Both the position numbers and the translations under genes were made by a program. A model generated the notes under the pieces. The model had not been told where the DNA came from. It did not search any database and saw only the letters and a program-made list of their open reading frames with translations. A DNA stretch of 64,000 nt from Nipponacmea schrenckii (Eukaryota; Mollusca; Gastropoda; Lottiidae). The DNA lies in the NCBI GenBank assembly GCA_030562195.1, contig CM060202.1, forward strand, positions 28,940,317 to 29,004,316. The letters run 5' to 3'. Shown here one piece after another: positions 14,051 through 25,600 of the stretch; within the stretch, counting starts at the first letter, position 1, and each line of letters opens with the position of its first letter.

Positions 14051-14057
14051 TATATAA
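14051..14057 (+). promoter_or_regulatory. TATA box of the 14136 antistasin gene
   Basis: TATATAA lies 85 nt upstream of the ATG at 14136. It would place transcription start near 14080 and give a 5' leader of about 55 nt. Confidence 0.45.
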
Positions 14058-14135
14058 ATTATTGAGGGCCACAACAACAAAATCTAGAGTTTTATTTTCG
14101 CCGAGTATAACAAGTTGTGGATACAACTGTCTACG

Positions 14136-16575
14136 ATGTTTTTAGTATATGTCTTCACTACTTTGGTGATTTTCACGACAGCTAACGGTAAGTAAACTCT
14201 TATGGCCAACCCGGGTGCATTCTTGGAGCTTTAGCTATTTTTAACATGTCGTGTTTGTGCGTGTTGTAGTTAGTAGAAAACTAATTATAATGCATAAACG
14301 TTGCATGTACTATTTCAAAACTCAAACGTATTTAGATGGAAGAGACGAGTAACTGTGTCTTTTCATTCGTATTTAATTCCGAAATATTTTATGGAAGTGC
14401 CCCTTTCCATTAAAGGGATGTAACTCGTAACTACAAAAATGATCAAGCGACCAGTGCACTAGACCTTCTATTAATAGAAGATGCATAGACGAAAGGGATC
14501 TACATGTATTAAACAAAGCTTGTAATATCTTGACATTGTGAAGATATATAAGACGAATGTTGTAATAGCTTGATATTGTGAAGATGTATTAGACGAAGAT
14601 TGTAATAGCTTGACATTGTGAAGATGTATAAGATGAAGTTCGTAATAGCTTTTCATTGTGAAGATGTTAACAGCTTGAAGATCTATAAGCATTAACCAAA
14701 GGTTTGTGTTCGAGAATGTAACCTGTTTGTTCCTTCCTTACAGCCCTGTCAATTCGACCATTTCAACCATTTCAACCATTTCGACCATTTCCATGGGGCT
14801 GTGGACCAGTATGTCTGATTACCTGTCCCTATGGTAACGAAGTTGACTGGCGAGGCTGTTCAACATGCAGATGTAGAGGTAAATGACCTTTACCTTCGTT
14901 TTTCACGAGGAAGACATTTGTCTTGTTGACAAATTTGATTGACATCCAATTAGTAATTAAAGACCATCTTTACTAAAGTTCTAAACTGATTAGAGCAACT
15001 GGTGCCACTCTTTAGCTATAGGCTACGGCGCTGCTCATATCTTGGGTGTTGGTCTTGGTCAACTCCACATGGCAGCAGGCATCTATACTATAGGCTTTTC
15101 TTCGGAGATAATTAAGTCGTACATATATTATAGTATCCATCCATTTGATCCAGTCAGATCTTAAGTGACCTTTGACGAGTTACCATACCGTGCAAATAAA
15201 GCATCATCTGAACGGTTACATTAATCTTAAAGTCACAACATTAGGAAAGTTTTGAAAGACTTGTTACTTCCTTCACATTCTATCTATCTATATTAACTCA
15301 TTGTTAGATGCAATGACTTAGATCTAGGTTTTTTTTTATTTACGGTACGGTACCCTGTCCAGTATTATGGAAGCGGAGTACGGAACAGGTGTATCGATAA
15401 TCCAGGACAAGGCACCGTCAAAAGTGATCGAGGTTTTTTATTGGAAAATATTTGTTTCTTCAGGTCCCGGGTTATCTCCACCGATAGGACCAGTTCGTCC
15501 AGACAGATGTGGCCCAGTCTGTATGATTCGTTGTGAGTATGGACAGATAACAGATTCTAGAGGATGTCCAACCTGTCGATGTAGAGGTAAGGGCCTCTGT
15601 TTTCTAAGAGCTGGTAGTATGGTCGATACATCTCACGCCATTCATCCTCATCAACTCTACAACCATGTCCCATTAATCTTCAAATATTGCTTTTCTTCTT
15701 CGCTTTATATTTGAGTAAAAACTACTTTGAGCATTTGAAATGCCTTGTGGCCATTTAGAATGCTATCGTTAGCCATCAACTTGCCATCCTATTTGGCTAG
15801 TCCATAATTATGATATACATGTATATGTATCTATTTTTGTGCATGCGATGCTCAAACTCATTGCCACAAACATCTTTATTAGTGAACTGACTCCCCGGTA
15901 GTATACGATAAAAACTGTGTTCATAATTCATGTGCTTCCAGTCGCTTAAAGATTATTCATTAGTGTGAAGCTGCAATATGTGACTTGAATATCCATATTA
16001 TTTATGTAGAAGGGCCCCGAGACTGTCCATACAGAAGACGATGTGGTTTAATGTGTCCAATGGGAAGATATGCTCGAGATATTTTTGGCTGCCAGTCTTG
16101 TAACTGTTTGATGCCTTCACCCATTCAGCATGGTAAGTCAAACACTTTGATAAATCTTCATTTGTAACTTCAAGTACTCCCTCGTTCGATAAAGTCTTTT
16201 GGAGTAACGTATTACCTCCCTTGAACTATGCTTTGATTTTGATTTTACCTTTAATTATTTTTCGTGATTGTTCGAAGGGCCAAGTGATATATCCCAAAGG
16301 GTAATGTGTCGTATGGTCTTATTTGAAGGTTGTCAACAAAAAAAAAAAAAGAAATTGGGTACAGACACGAGCCTGTCCCAATTTTTTTAATTATCGTGTT
16401 GATTTACCCTCTGTAATCTTACAGCTGTATTGCATTAGGTTTAGTGGTTTTACCATGATTCATACTGCTGAATATTTAATTCGACTACTACCATCAACTA
16501 CAGCTAGAGCAAGCAGGTGCCCTACGATTCTTTAACGACTAAATTTATTTATTTGCAGGTTCAGTAATGATTTAA
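14136..16575 (+). CDS. Secreted antistasin-like protease inhibitor, three domains (149 aa, 5 exons)
   Basis: Exons 14136-14187, 14744-14878, 15464-15586, 16010-16132 and 16559-16575, all joined in phase 1 at GT-AG sites. Exon 1 encodes a signal peptide ([18 protein letters not shown]). Exon 2 has a linker with a repeated PFQP/PFRP motif, then an antistasin domain with a CGPVC start and CSTCRC end. Exon 3 has a second domain (CGPVCMIRC, then [10 protein letters not shown]). Exon 4 has a divergent third ([10 protein letters not shown], then GCQSCNC). The last exon adds five residues and a stop. The antistasin family (leech antistasin, hirustasin) comprises extracellular serine-protease inhibitors; the target here cannot be read from sequence. 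It is transcribed away from the two related genes at 21-34 kb. The uniform phase and domain spacing make the model strong, though no transcript was available. Confidence 0.85.
14516..14690. repeat. Tandem repeat, ~42-bp unit, about four copies, in intron 1
   Basis: The unit core is GTAATAGCTTGACATTGTGA followed by AGATGTATAAGACGAAG. The same core is embedded in the 72-bp satellite at 29160-29720 and occurs once at about 61170-61222. Short open frames here are repeat by-products. Confidence 0.85.
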
Positions 16576-16636
16576 GTCAAGATCGACCGAGAAAGTATGT
16601 CACTGTATCTGAATATTTTTATTTCTAATTAAACAT

Positions 16637-16642
16637 AATAAA
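16637..16642 (+). terminator. Poly(A) signal AATAAA of the 14136 gene
   Basis: AATAAA lies 62 nt after the stop codon at 16573-16575, a normal distance for a short 3' UTR. Confidence 0.55.
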
Positions 16643-16649
16643 ATGACAC

Positions 16650-18200
16650 AATTCCATTCATGTTCCTTCGTGGGCAATCCTCGTTGATCTAGGGATTGAA
16701 GCATTCAAGGTATTGTAAGGAGATCCTCTAGTCTTCTAGTCTGTTTATGTGTGTGGTAGACAATCTTATCATCTGTGCCAATTGTCTGCACGGCGTCTGT
16801 GTTTTCTATAATTCTAAATTACACGGGAACGTTGAATAGAAGCTCTGTGTCCTCTATAACAAAGGGCAGAAAATTCCTTCACAATCTGTTAAATGGCGAT
16901 GGATAATTCAACGGGATTAAAGTCAGGAAATGAAATGAATGGAGTTTTACGCTTCTGCAAGGGCTAAAGAAGACAGGGTAACGCCAAGCAGGGTGCTATG
17001 AGGAAATTATGCCAGGGCAGCTGCATTACCATACTCTTTTTGCGATTTCCAACTGTCGAGGGATTTTTAACCTGCATAGCCTGTAGCACTACAGGTTAGT
17101 GAGCAAGCATCAGAAAATCAGAAAAGAAACATTGAGAAGAATCGCCAAAGATATATAACAATATAAATTTATTTGTCTTGAGAATGAGTAAAGAAAAATG
17201 GACAATAAATAATGATATTTATATACATTACAAGAAGAACCGGAGTATAACCATTAAAGTCCGTCATGGTTATTTTATAACAACTCTACGTCGGAACGGG
17301 GATCGGCTCGTTCGGGCTTATTCTCGAAAACTTAAGACGATTTTTAGCGTTCCAGTCATCTGATTGGTCAAAGATTCAAATAGATTTTCAATTAATATTA
17401 CCCAATCACATTACAGTATTTCATAAAATCTGGATCTAATTTAAGTTTTGGAGAATAAGGACCTTGTTTATCAAATTATAAGCACTCGAAGAAATTCAAG
17501 CTTAATAATAAAATACAGACCAATTAGTTTCGTCTACGATAAGTATTGTTAAGACGGTAACCTAAATACAATACGGAAACGTCTATTGTTGACCTGAATA
17601 ATTATCAGAAAAGATTGAACCTTCATAATTAGATAGATAATCTTAGACGTCTTTTGAAACTCACAATCAACAATACCCGTATTTTCACCCAAACATTTTA
17701 AACTATATTACATTAGTCAAACGTTATATATTTGATCGAATATCGTCAATTTGTAATGTTTCAGATAAGAATCTTGATCATTGCCACGTGAACGAATAGA
17801 TATACGTATTCCACGTTACATACACGAATGTTATCATTAAATGTGAAATACCTGGTACACATTGGCTTAAAACTACGTGCCTATACGATAAGAATCGTAC
17901 ACTTCTACACGTGTTTATAGAATTGGCCAAATCGACCAGACTCTGCATTTCAATAAGAACCATTGTCTTATGAGTAATAAGATTAACTGAAATCGAAGGA
18001 TTAGCCTATAAAATATATTATATCCAGCATAATATAATTGACGGTTCTTATTCTGCTTTAAAATGGACAGATGCTTCTGTCTTCAGACGTCCTTCTGGAT
18101 GTAGTTTGGGTATCCATCCAGAGGTCTGCTATTTTTCATAACTGGATCTTGTTTTACACTTTTGAAAAGTTGCAATAGAAATGGCAAGTGTTCGTTTTGA
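16650..18200. other. Intergenic between the antistasin gene and the 335-aa gene
   Basis: Contains a long copy of the dispersed ~170-bp element at 16929-17095 (+). Two short frames (17178-17363 + and 17778-17963 -) have no recognisable domain. Confidence 0.55.
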
Positions 18201-18204
18201 ATTG

Positions 18205-18210
18205 TTTATT
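18205..18210 (-). terminator. Poly(A) signal overlapping the stop codon
   Basis: On the minus strand the last codons read AAA TAA A, so AATAAA overlaps the TAA stop of the 335-aa frame. If used, the 3' UTR would be only about 20 nt. A further signal downstream is possible. Confidence 0.3.
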
Positions 18211-19213
18211 TGGATTTAAACAGTGTCCTGGCTCTAATAGACCTGAAAATCTGACCGCGACGACTGCCAGATCTCCGAACAGATAGCACTTTATCAAGAT
18301 TCTCATGATGACTCAGAGTTACGTCCCTTTTCCTGAGTGATTTTGAAGCAGACGATGGTGTTGCTGATCCGAGGCTGTATCGTCTGGATTGTGGAGTTGT
18401 ATTGCCATGGAAAGAGAACTCTTCGTAATCAAATTCATCCTGTGACGACATATCCTGGAAACCATCACTACTGCTGGTGAAACTTTGTATATCAGCACTT
18501 CCGGCTACGTCTGAGTATCCGTTGCTACTTCCATCGTCTGACCCGATGCTCTCATAGTAACCGCTACTATCATCACCGGAAGAACTCGTGCACCGTTTCC
18601 TTGGTAACGTAAAGGTGTTGAACGGAAGTTTTGGTAACGGTCGGGAACTAGCATCCGAGTAACTTCTTGTGACTGGTTTACGAATTGGTTTGGGAACTTT
18701 AAAAGGACAAGTAGCGAGCTCGTACACAACTTCTGTAGTTGCGCTTATCGCTTGTTCAGTATCTTCTGATGTGACGTCATAGTCCGAGTTAGCACAAGAA
18801 GAATGCCAATCGTTTGGCATGGTATAGTCTTCAGAGAGGGGCACTGACTCCGTGAGTGGCTCCTCATATATATTAGTACAAGCACATGGGATGGAGGGGT
18901 GTTTTAAAGCTGAACGACAAAGTGGACAAACCGCCACATGTTGACAAGCCGGCGTAACGTTTTCGTAGTCACTAGAATCGGATACATTTTCGTATCGACT
19001 CGTTTGAGTTGGGGTGGTTACGTATACGTTTTGTTGACTACAGTTCACACGTTGAAATCCTACAGCGAATTCTTCATATACGTCATCTTCCTTCTCCAAC
19101 TCAAAGTAAGGACTGGTACAAGCATCTTCATGGACGTTGTCCGCTTTTAGGTACATCTTAAAATTAGGAGCTACTCCTCGGCGTTTACAGCGTTTCTTTA
19201 TCCAACTTAACAT
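18206..19213 (-). CDS. Uncharacterised 335-aa Tyr/Ser-rich protein, adaptor-like
   Basis: Single coding exon. A splice acceptor (TTTCATTTCAG) lies about 14 nt before the ATG, so a 5' UTR intron is likely; a donor (GAATAAAG, then GTAAGC) is seen near 19527. No signal peptide or membrane segment. The N-terminus is basic (MLSWIKKRCKRR). Tyrosine motifs include VYEEF (Tyr46), RYENV (Tyr74), DYENV (Tyr83), IYEEP (Tyr116), VYEL (Tyr164) and DYEEF (Tyr263). YxN is the known GRB2-SH2 ligand form and YEE resembles Src-family SH2 ligands. A CPLC (96-99) plus CAC (110-112) group could bind metal. RPLPKLP (191-197) resembles an SH3 ligand. The middle is Ser/Gly/Asp-rich and the C-terminus basic, with RRYS (278-281). 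No family is recognised. A role as a phosphotyrosine scaffold is inference from motifs. Length and sustained codon structure support a real gene. Confidence 0.8.
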   Translation of the reverse strand: MLSWIKKRCKRRGVAPNFKMYLKADNVHEDACTSPYFELEKEDDVYEEFAVGFQRVNCSQQNVYVTTPTQTSRYENVSDSSDYENVTPACQHVAVCPLCRSALKHPSIPCACTNIYEEPLTESVPLSEDYTMPNDWHSSCANSDYDVTSEDTEQAISATTEVVYELATCPFKVPKPIRKPVTRSYSDASSRPLPKLPFNTFTLPRKRCTSSSGDDSSGYYESIGSDDGSSNGYSDVAGSADIQSFTSSSDGFQDMSSQDEFDYEEFSFHGNTTPQSRRYSLGSATPSSASKSLRKRDVTLSHHENLDKVLSVRRSGSRRGQIFRSIRARTLFKSK

Positions 19214-19229
19214 CTTCGGATGTAACCTG

Positions 19230-20930
19230 AAATGAAAAAGGTAAGAAAATTGTAAGATGTCACAGCAACGTCAATCAAATTCCATACAATATTAGATAAA
19301 TACTAAAGAAAGTGTTCTGATAATATGTTCTGTGTTGCTAGGGACATCCTTGATTTCTTAAATGCATCTGTGGGTGTAAATTAAGAGTACATGTACATCA
19401 ATATATTTGTTAATTTTCAAGCCATAATATTGCCATGGTTCGAGTTCTCGTGAAACCAGGAACAATCTAATACTCGACCAACGATCAGTTTGAAGGCATT
19501 GTACATTGTAACTAAAAGCTTACCTTTATTCAGTCGGGTAGTCCAATTAAAATTAATATGACACTGTCAAATATAATAGGTGTATGACTGGAGAACGTCA
19601 AATTTCTTTTAAAAAAATATCCTGTCTTACTTCCGTGCAACTAAAGACAAGTTAACTGTTTGATTTCTAGATCTGTTAATGCTGAGTTACGATTCACTTC
19701 ACTATTTATATCAACTCTATTTCTACTGAACATTGATTACATCGCGTGCGTTTTAAACACGTCTGCCCAACAATTCAAATTCCCGCCGATTATGTCGCGT
19801 TAGTCACATGATAAATCGTCAACACGGCTGATTGGCTCAGGCAACAAACCGCCGAAGTCGGGATTATCATGGTGTACTATCACTGCTAAAAGTCTAATGT
19901 GTCTTGTTAAAAGAGACTACAAGAGTAGAAAGTAGATTAAGGTCAGTGTTAAGTCATGATAAGTAATCATTAGATATAAACCTAATCAATGATTGTTTGA
20001 ATTATTCACTCCGCGAAGCTGTTTATTTAACATAGTATCTGGTCTGTCGGGGTGTCAAATGGCAAACATTCACGACAGACGGTACCTGAGTAATGGTTTT
20101 AGGAAATGGCCACTGTTTTAGTATGAAGTAGCTTAAACAAACGTCTGCCTATGGTGCAGCCATGACTATTGTCTCTGCGTGTTTGAAAACATCTTTCAAG
20201 AACACATTTGTTAGATAAACATCAGCAAAAGAAAACAACGGATTTATGTCACCATTCAGAAAGAAATAAATATTCCTTAGCTGACATTGGAACCCTGTAG
20301 AGTAGAAATTATCAGACAGAGGAGTCACCGCGAAGTACCTTCACTGACGGAAGGTTTTCAATCCGAAACTGTAAAATTAAAAAACTTAAAATGCTGTTCA
20401 AGGCGATTTTATCCGCAGTTACATCTTGGAAATTCCAATAGTTTGTTACCTTGGCATAGCATGCATCATAATTCTCAGGCAAAAAACTAGAGATGGACAT
20501 CGTAATGTCATGGATTGTAACAGAACTTGACTAATATTACTTCCTGTGACATTTCTTGGACTGATAGATGTGCTTGACAGGCCTTTGTGGTCAGAATGCA
20601 ATGAATGAAGAAGTTCCTGTTTTTATATTCAGGCATTTGTACCACAAAAAACTGTCCCTGTTGGAACTTATTGTTTAGTGACGCTTGGTGCGTTTATGAC
20701 TGTTAAATAAATCATCAATTCGGCTTGTGTTATGCTGAAACTTCATCAAATGGTTTGTACAATCCAGGGTTCTACATCAATGGCAGAAACTCCATCAATA
20801 AAACAAGTGTATAATCCAGAGTCGTTTGATGATATTATATGAAAGGTTTAGTAGAATTTTCCGGTAGGATAATCCAACACTATACATAGATTGATCTCTT
20901 GTTTAAGGAACGAGTTTTACAAACACAAAG
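19230..20930. other. 5' region of the 335-aa gene and intergenic DNA
   Basis: 19230-19526 is the likely 5' UTR intron. A promoter probably lies upstream, where an inverted CCAAT (GATTGGCTC) occurs near 19830. The rest shows no recognisable exon; two small frames near 20300-20500 have no domain. Confidence 0.4.
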
Positions 20931-20950
20931 ACAAGAATATTTTATAATGA

Positions 20951-20956
20951 TTTATT
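20951..20956 (-). terminator. Candidate poly(A) signal of the five-domain antistasin gene
   Basis: AATAAA on the minus strand, about 475 nt beyond the stop codon at 21432-21434. A nearer non-canonical signal cannot be excluded. Confidence 0.3.
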
Positions 20957-21431
20957 TTATTATAAAACAAAGTAAAACAATGTAAAACAATTATCAAAAT
21001 ATATAAATTACATAAAATATGTTAGATAAAAAAGCACTAATACAAATTCTCAAATCCAGACTCTCGCACTTTCAATTTGGATATATATAGTATGGAAAAT
21101 TTAGGGAATTTACACACCAGCTTTGGCTCTTTCACAGACCGTTCGAAGTTACGTATTTTCGTCCTGTGGTATTTAAACATTCTCCAAATTGAGTTCCCAA
21201 TGATTGAAACAATGTTCTTGAAATGGAATAAAATGAAAAAAAAAAAGACTTGAAGTCAAACTAGCAAAGGGCTGGACGACCCGACCTATCTCACAATAAT
21301 CTCAGATAATAATTTGAAAAACTGGATATGCTTGACTATCCTTAATGATCAATTAATTGTACTTATACAATAATTCTCTGAGCTGAGTTGAAAACTGATC
21401 ACAGGGCTGGACCACGGGTAAACTGGGTTAT

Positions 21432-24400
21432 TTAAACAAAATCTTGTCTGGGAAAAATAGGCACTGAAAGAAAATAACACAATATAATTAAATGAATGTT
21501 TACCATTGAGCTAAAGCGGTGTAGCAAGTCTTAAATATTAAAGCTTAAACGAAATGAGCAAGTTTGGATTATTACAAACTGAGGGAAGGCGATATAATCA
21601 AATACACGTATATATAGTCAAATACAGTAACAGGCCGATGTCCTGGCAAAATTTTGCACACTGCAATGCGAGGGCCATCTTCATTAGCTATTTAATTCCA
21701 GTAGGGCGTAAAACTTCATTCATTTCATTTCGTTAGTGATTTGACAGTCTTAGATATGCATGGCATTTTAAACAATGGTACGCAACACAAAGATAGCCAA
21801 CGTATGATGGTCACCAATGACGTCGTTAAAAAGTAAAACTTACATTTAGGCAACTGGCATCTACAAGTTTGACATCCTTTCGAATCTAGTCTATATCGAT
21901 TTAATGGGCAAGGCCTACATTTACGTTTTGGACATTCTGAAAAAAAGAACACATTGAAGAATAAGTTGTAATTTTGATTATCATCTATTGCTAAACATCG
22001 TTTTATTGTCTATAATTGCCACACCTTTTTTTTTTCATTTTTTAACATAAATCATGACAACTTTTGACAGAACTTGTTGTGAAATACAGACTGGTAGTTT
22101 AAGTGGAATTGCAATAACCACAGGCCTTTGATTGAAAACTGAAATCTTTCAAATCCCTTTAAAGATAAAAAAATAAAATAGGGAAATGAAAACTTAATCT
22201 AGCTACCTGGTTTTCTTTTGCATCTGCATCGTCGGCATCCATTTTTATCAGTATAGTAAGTTCTACCGTATCTACACGATCGACACATAATCCGACTGAA
22301 AAATCGAGGACATCTGCTAGCTGAAATAAGAAAAGACGAAGATCTTTAAATCTCCCGACAAGATAATACACTTCACAGTAAATACATTGCTTGTAATGCG
22401 TCTGTAAGTTTTTGATTTTTTGTGTATATTTTCTCTTCACGGATCAATGATATTATCTTTCTAAGGGTATAAATTTTACTTCAAATATAACATATTATCT
22501 CCGAGGATAACTGAAAAAGACTATAGTTCTTCTTCTATAGTTCTTCTTCTATAGTTCTTCTTCTGTAGTTCTTCTTCTGTAGTTTTTCTGTAGTTCTTCT
22601 TCTGTAGTTTTTCTGTAGTTCTTCTTCTGTAGTTTTTCTGTAGTTCTTCTTCTGTAGTTTTTCTGTAGTTCTTCTTCTGTAGTTCTTCTGTAGTTCTTCT
22701 TCTGTAGTTCTTCTTCTATAGTTCTTCTTCTGTAGTTCTTCTTTTGTAACTCTTCTATAGTTCTTCTTTTGTAGTTCTTCTGTAGTTCTTCTTCTGTAGT
22801 TTTTCTGTAGTTCTTCTTCTGTAGTTTTTCTGTAGTTCTTCTGTAGTTCTTCTTCTGTAGTTCTTCTTCTGTAACTCTTCTATAGTTCTTCTTTTGTAGT
22901 TCTTCTGTAGTTCTTCTTCTGTAGTTCTCCTAAAGTTTTCTAAAGTTCTTCTTCTGTAGTTCTTCTTCCATAGTGCTTCTTCCGGTTCGGGTAAAAAAAA
23001 AGCCATACCGCAGATGTTGAGAAAAGAGAGACTTCTCCAATAGTTTCTTCTGTCTTGATGTTGTGTTCTTCTTCCCTACTTATGATTATTATAAACACGT
23101 GGTGTAAAATTATTAAAGAGGATAGTGCTTCTACTTACTTCCACCTCCTGGTTTACAAGTGCACGTGTTACAACCTCTAGAATCTGTCACATAACCATTA
23201 GGACAGGCTTTACACTTAAACATTGGGCATACTGAAAATTAAATGAAATATACTCTAAATACGTACTTTCCAAACGCTAGCAATGAAGTATTTTAATGGC
23301 ATTGATAATTCTTTTAATAAAAATATCAGAGACAAACTGCTGGAAGAAACATTTGAATTCATTTTGGATATTTTATTACGATTTAATATATAATGGTTTC
23401 AGGGAAGGTTAAGGGTCGATATTCTTATTTTGGTCTTCCACAATGAAAACTGCTCGATCGTTAATCACCGTTAACTCTGAACAAATGAGAACTTGTTGTG
23501 AAATACAGACTGGTAGTTTAAGTGGAATTGCAATAACCACAGGCCTTTGATTGAAAACTGAAATCTTTCAAATCCCTTTAAAGATAAAAAAATAAAATAG
23601 GGAAATGTAAACTTAATCTAGCTACCTGGTTTTCTTTTGCATCTGCATCGTCGGCATCCATTTTTATCAGTATAGTAAGTTCTACCGTATCTACACGATC
23701 GACACATAATCCGACTGAAAAATCGAGGACATCTGCTAGCTGAAATAAGAAAAGACGAAGATCTTTAAATCTCCCGACAAGATAATACACTTCACAGTAA
23801 ATACATTGCTTGTAATGCGTCTGTAAGTTTTTGATTTTTTGTGTATATTTTCTCTTTACGGATCAATGATATTATCTTTCTAAGGGTATAAATTTTACTT
23901 CAAATATAACATATTATCTCCGAGGATAACTGAAAAAGGCTGTATATTTAGCATATCCAGTCTCAAGTATCATCAAATGCTCCAGAGTACTACAAGTGCT
24001 CTGTTTCGCAGGTGCTCGTGATGAAGTCGTAATTCATTCAAACATTTAGACCCATATAAGTAGACTTTACAGACAAAAACATGAAAACAACTTACGTTTA
24101 CATCTACAAATGGGACAACCGCGACTGTCTGTTACAAATCCGTTAGGACAGTGCATTCGGCAAATTGGTCCGCATCTTTTAGGAGGAAATGGCACAATCG
24201 ATAATCCGCTTGGTTTGACTTCAGTTGGATCAACTGGAGGGCCGTCTGGTTTAGGAGGCGATAAAGCTGAAAAGTATATTTAAGTAAGAAATTAAACCAA
24301 TATTAAAGTTTTACCATGGTCAGTTATTATCGGTAAAACATATAAATTCTATTTGGTGATTGAAATTATCGTCAATGATTAATGTATGAAAGTCATAGTT

Positions 24401-24872
24401 ATTGATGTGGAATAAAACTAAGGAGTAGTATACCAAACAATTTGGTTCTGTTATTTAATGTGGTCTCTTGTTACCTAAATGATTCCAGCAATTGGTGTTT
24501 TCCTCGGTTCTACCTGCTCTATTTATTGTTAGTCGCTCATATCGCAAATTGGCTGACAACCAGAAACTTCGTTTGCCGATAATCCTAACCACCAAGCCGA
24601 AAGTCAGTCCTTAATAGAGTCTGAGAGTAGAACAAGAGCGACGGGCGGACGTTATGTATCAGTGCCGCTATATCCTACGATATTCTACAGGTGAGCAAAA
24701 ATGAGATGCTCTGTAGGTTACAGATTGTACAATATGGAAATATGTGAATAGACAATTGGTTTAAAAGGAAAAATTAAATTTATTTTAAAAAGAGAAAAGA
24801 AATATTTTATAACATACCAATTGTATATGACACGGCTAGAAAAACACTCAGTAAAAGTACTGCAGACTTCAT
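21432..24872 (-). CDS. Secreted antistasin-like protease inhibitor, five domains (223 aa, 7 exons)
   Basis: Minus-strand exons in order: 24872-24818, 24266-24096, 23739-23626, 23231-23139, 22320-22207, 21936-21844, 21463-21432. All joints are phase 1 with GT-AG ends and the total is 672 nt. Exon 1 encodes a signal peptide beginning MKSAVLLLSVFLAVS. Exon 2 has a Pro-rich linker and a classical antistasin domain (CGPICRMHC, then DSRGCPICRC). Exons 3 to 6 each encode one compact six-cysteine domain, for example CPMFKCKACPNGYVTDSRGC from exon 4. The last exon gives LPIFPRQDFV and a stop. Exons 3 and 5 have identical sequence because they lie in a 450-bp duplication. The family inhibits serine proteases outside the cell; the target is unknown. 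If the duplication were an assembly artefact, the true protein would lose one domain. Confidence 0.85.
21622..21730 (-). repeat. Dispersed ~170-bp element, minus copy
   Basis: On the minus strand it reads from GAATGAAGTTTTACGCCCTA through CTAATGAAGATGG to GCCAGGACATCGG. It lies in the last intron of the five-domain antistasin gene. Confidence 0.7.
22070..22519. repeat. 450-bp duplication, copy 1 (contains antistasin exon)
   Basis: Matches 23489-23938 over the same length with only a few substitutions seen by eye and no indel. It contains the 114-nt exon 22207-22320 plus intron on both sides. A TTCTTCTGTAG minisatellite starts directly at its right border. The copies are direct repeats. Confidence 0.95.
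22520..22985. repeat. TTCTTCTGTAG minisatellite, small block
   Basis: About 465 bp of TAGTTCTTCTTCTG-type units mixed with shorter TTTTTCTGTAG units, inside an intron of the five-domain antistasin gene. It is the same family as 25600-28015. A basic Arg/Glu-rich frame on the minus strand (22755-23006) is a repeat by-product. Confidence 0.95.
22986..23070. repeat. ~85-bp linker shared by three minisatellite blocks, copy 1
   Basis: Contains CGCAGATGTTGAGAAAAGAG and CTTCTCCAATAGTTTCTTC. Near-identical copies are at about 25519-25605 and 26475-26565, each next to the same TTCTTC array. Confidence 0.9.
23489..23938. repeat. 450-bp duplication, copy 2 (contains antistasin exon)
   Basis: Partner of 22070-22519. 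It holds exon 23626-23739, whose sequence is identical to exon 22207-22320, including both splice sites. Confidence 0.95.
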
Positions 24873-24919
24873 CTTGGATAGTTAAATAGTTATACTAGTT
24901 GCTTTTGAAAAGGCAGTTG

Positions 24920-24927
24920 CTTATATA
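24920..24927 (-). promoter_or_regulatory. TATA box of the five-domain antistasin gene
   Basis: TATATAAG on the minus strand, about 50 nt upstream of the ATG at 24872. The motif and spacing match those of the paralogue at 34261. Confidence 0.6.
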
Positions 24928-24929
24928 CA

Positions 24930-25600
24930 CGCGCAGTTCCGTATCGGCAGCTGGTGCTGTCAACAATCTTATACGTCATAATTCTAATATCGCACAAAAA
25001 TCAGGTTAGAAGGTGTAAACAGGTTTGATTGGTCCACCCCCAAAAAAAGGATTGCTTTTATTGGTGTAGAAAACGGATGTATTTGACCTAATTCTCATGA
25101 AATTATACATATATCATAAATCATTTTGATACATCTGTTTACATCACAATTCGACTGAATCATTTAGTTTTTTCTTGTAATTTCGGGTTGACATACCATA
25201 GGTATGTTTTTTTTACCTGACTTTATGACGTCATTCTATAGTTGATACATAGTTTCTATATTTATTTGTCCTAACAAGGTTACCAGCATTTTAGTACAGA
25301 CGTCTTGTGTGACATAAATTGAGGTTGAAAAAAGCCTCGGGGACATTATGGTTTCCTCAGATCGACGACTGGCGATCGAAAGCCTTTTACCCCATTCGTT
25401 GCAGTCGACATGAGCACATCGTACATATCAAAACTAGTACAAAAAACTGCGATCAAGTGGCCGGCGATAGTTCCTTGTCGCTCAAATATTACTACTACGA
25501 AGTATGGATGGTATCCGCTTCGGGTAAAAAAAGCCACATCGCAGATGTTGAGAAAAGAGAGACTTCTCCAATAGTTTCTTCTGTCTTGATGCTGTGTTCT
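24930..25600. other. 5' flank of the five-domain antistasin gene
   Basis: Short overlapping frames on both strands (25319-25624) have no recognisable domain. From 25519 the sequence is the ~85-bp linker that precedes the minisatellite. Confidence 0.5.

Noticed and set aside
14471..14692. 73-codon frame, minus strand
   Set aside because: Inside the ~42-bp tandem repeat in intron 1 of the antistasin gene.
18505..18729. Alternative frames over the 335-aa gene, both strands
   Set aside because: Shadows of the long minus-strand frame, which has the better length and motif content.
22159..22440. 93-codon frame, minus strand, and its twin at 23578-23790
   Set aside because: Wrong frame through the duplicated antistasin exon; the phase-1 frame gives the six-cysteine domain instead.
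22755..23006. 83-codon Arg/Glu/Lys-rich frame, minus strand
   Set aside because: Translation of the TTCTTCTGTAG minisatellite.
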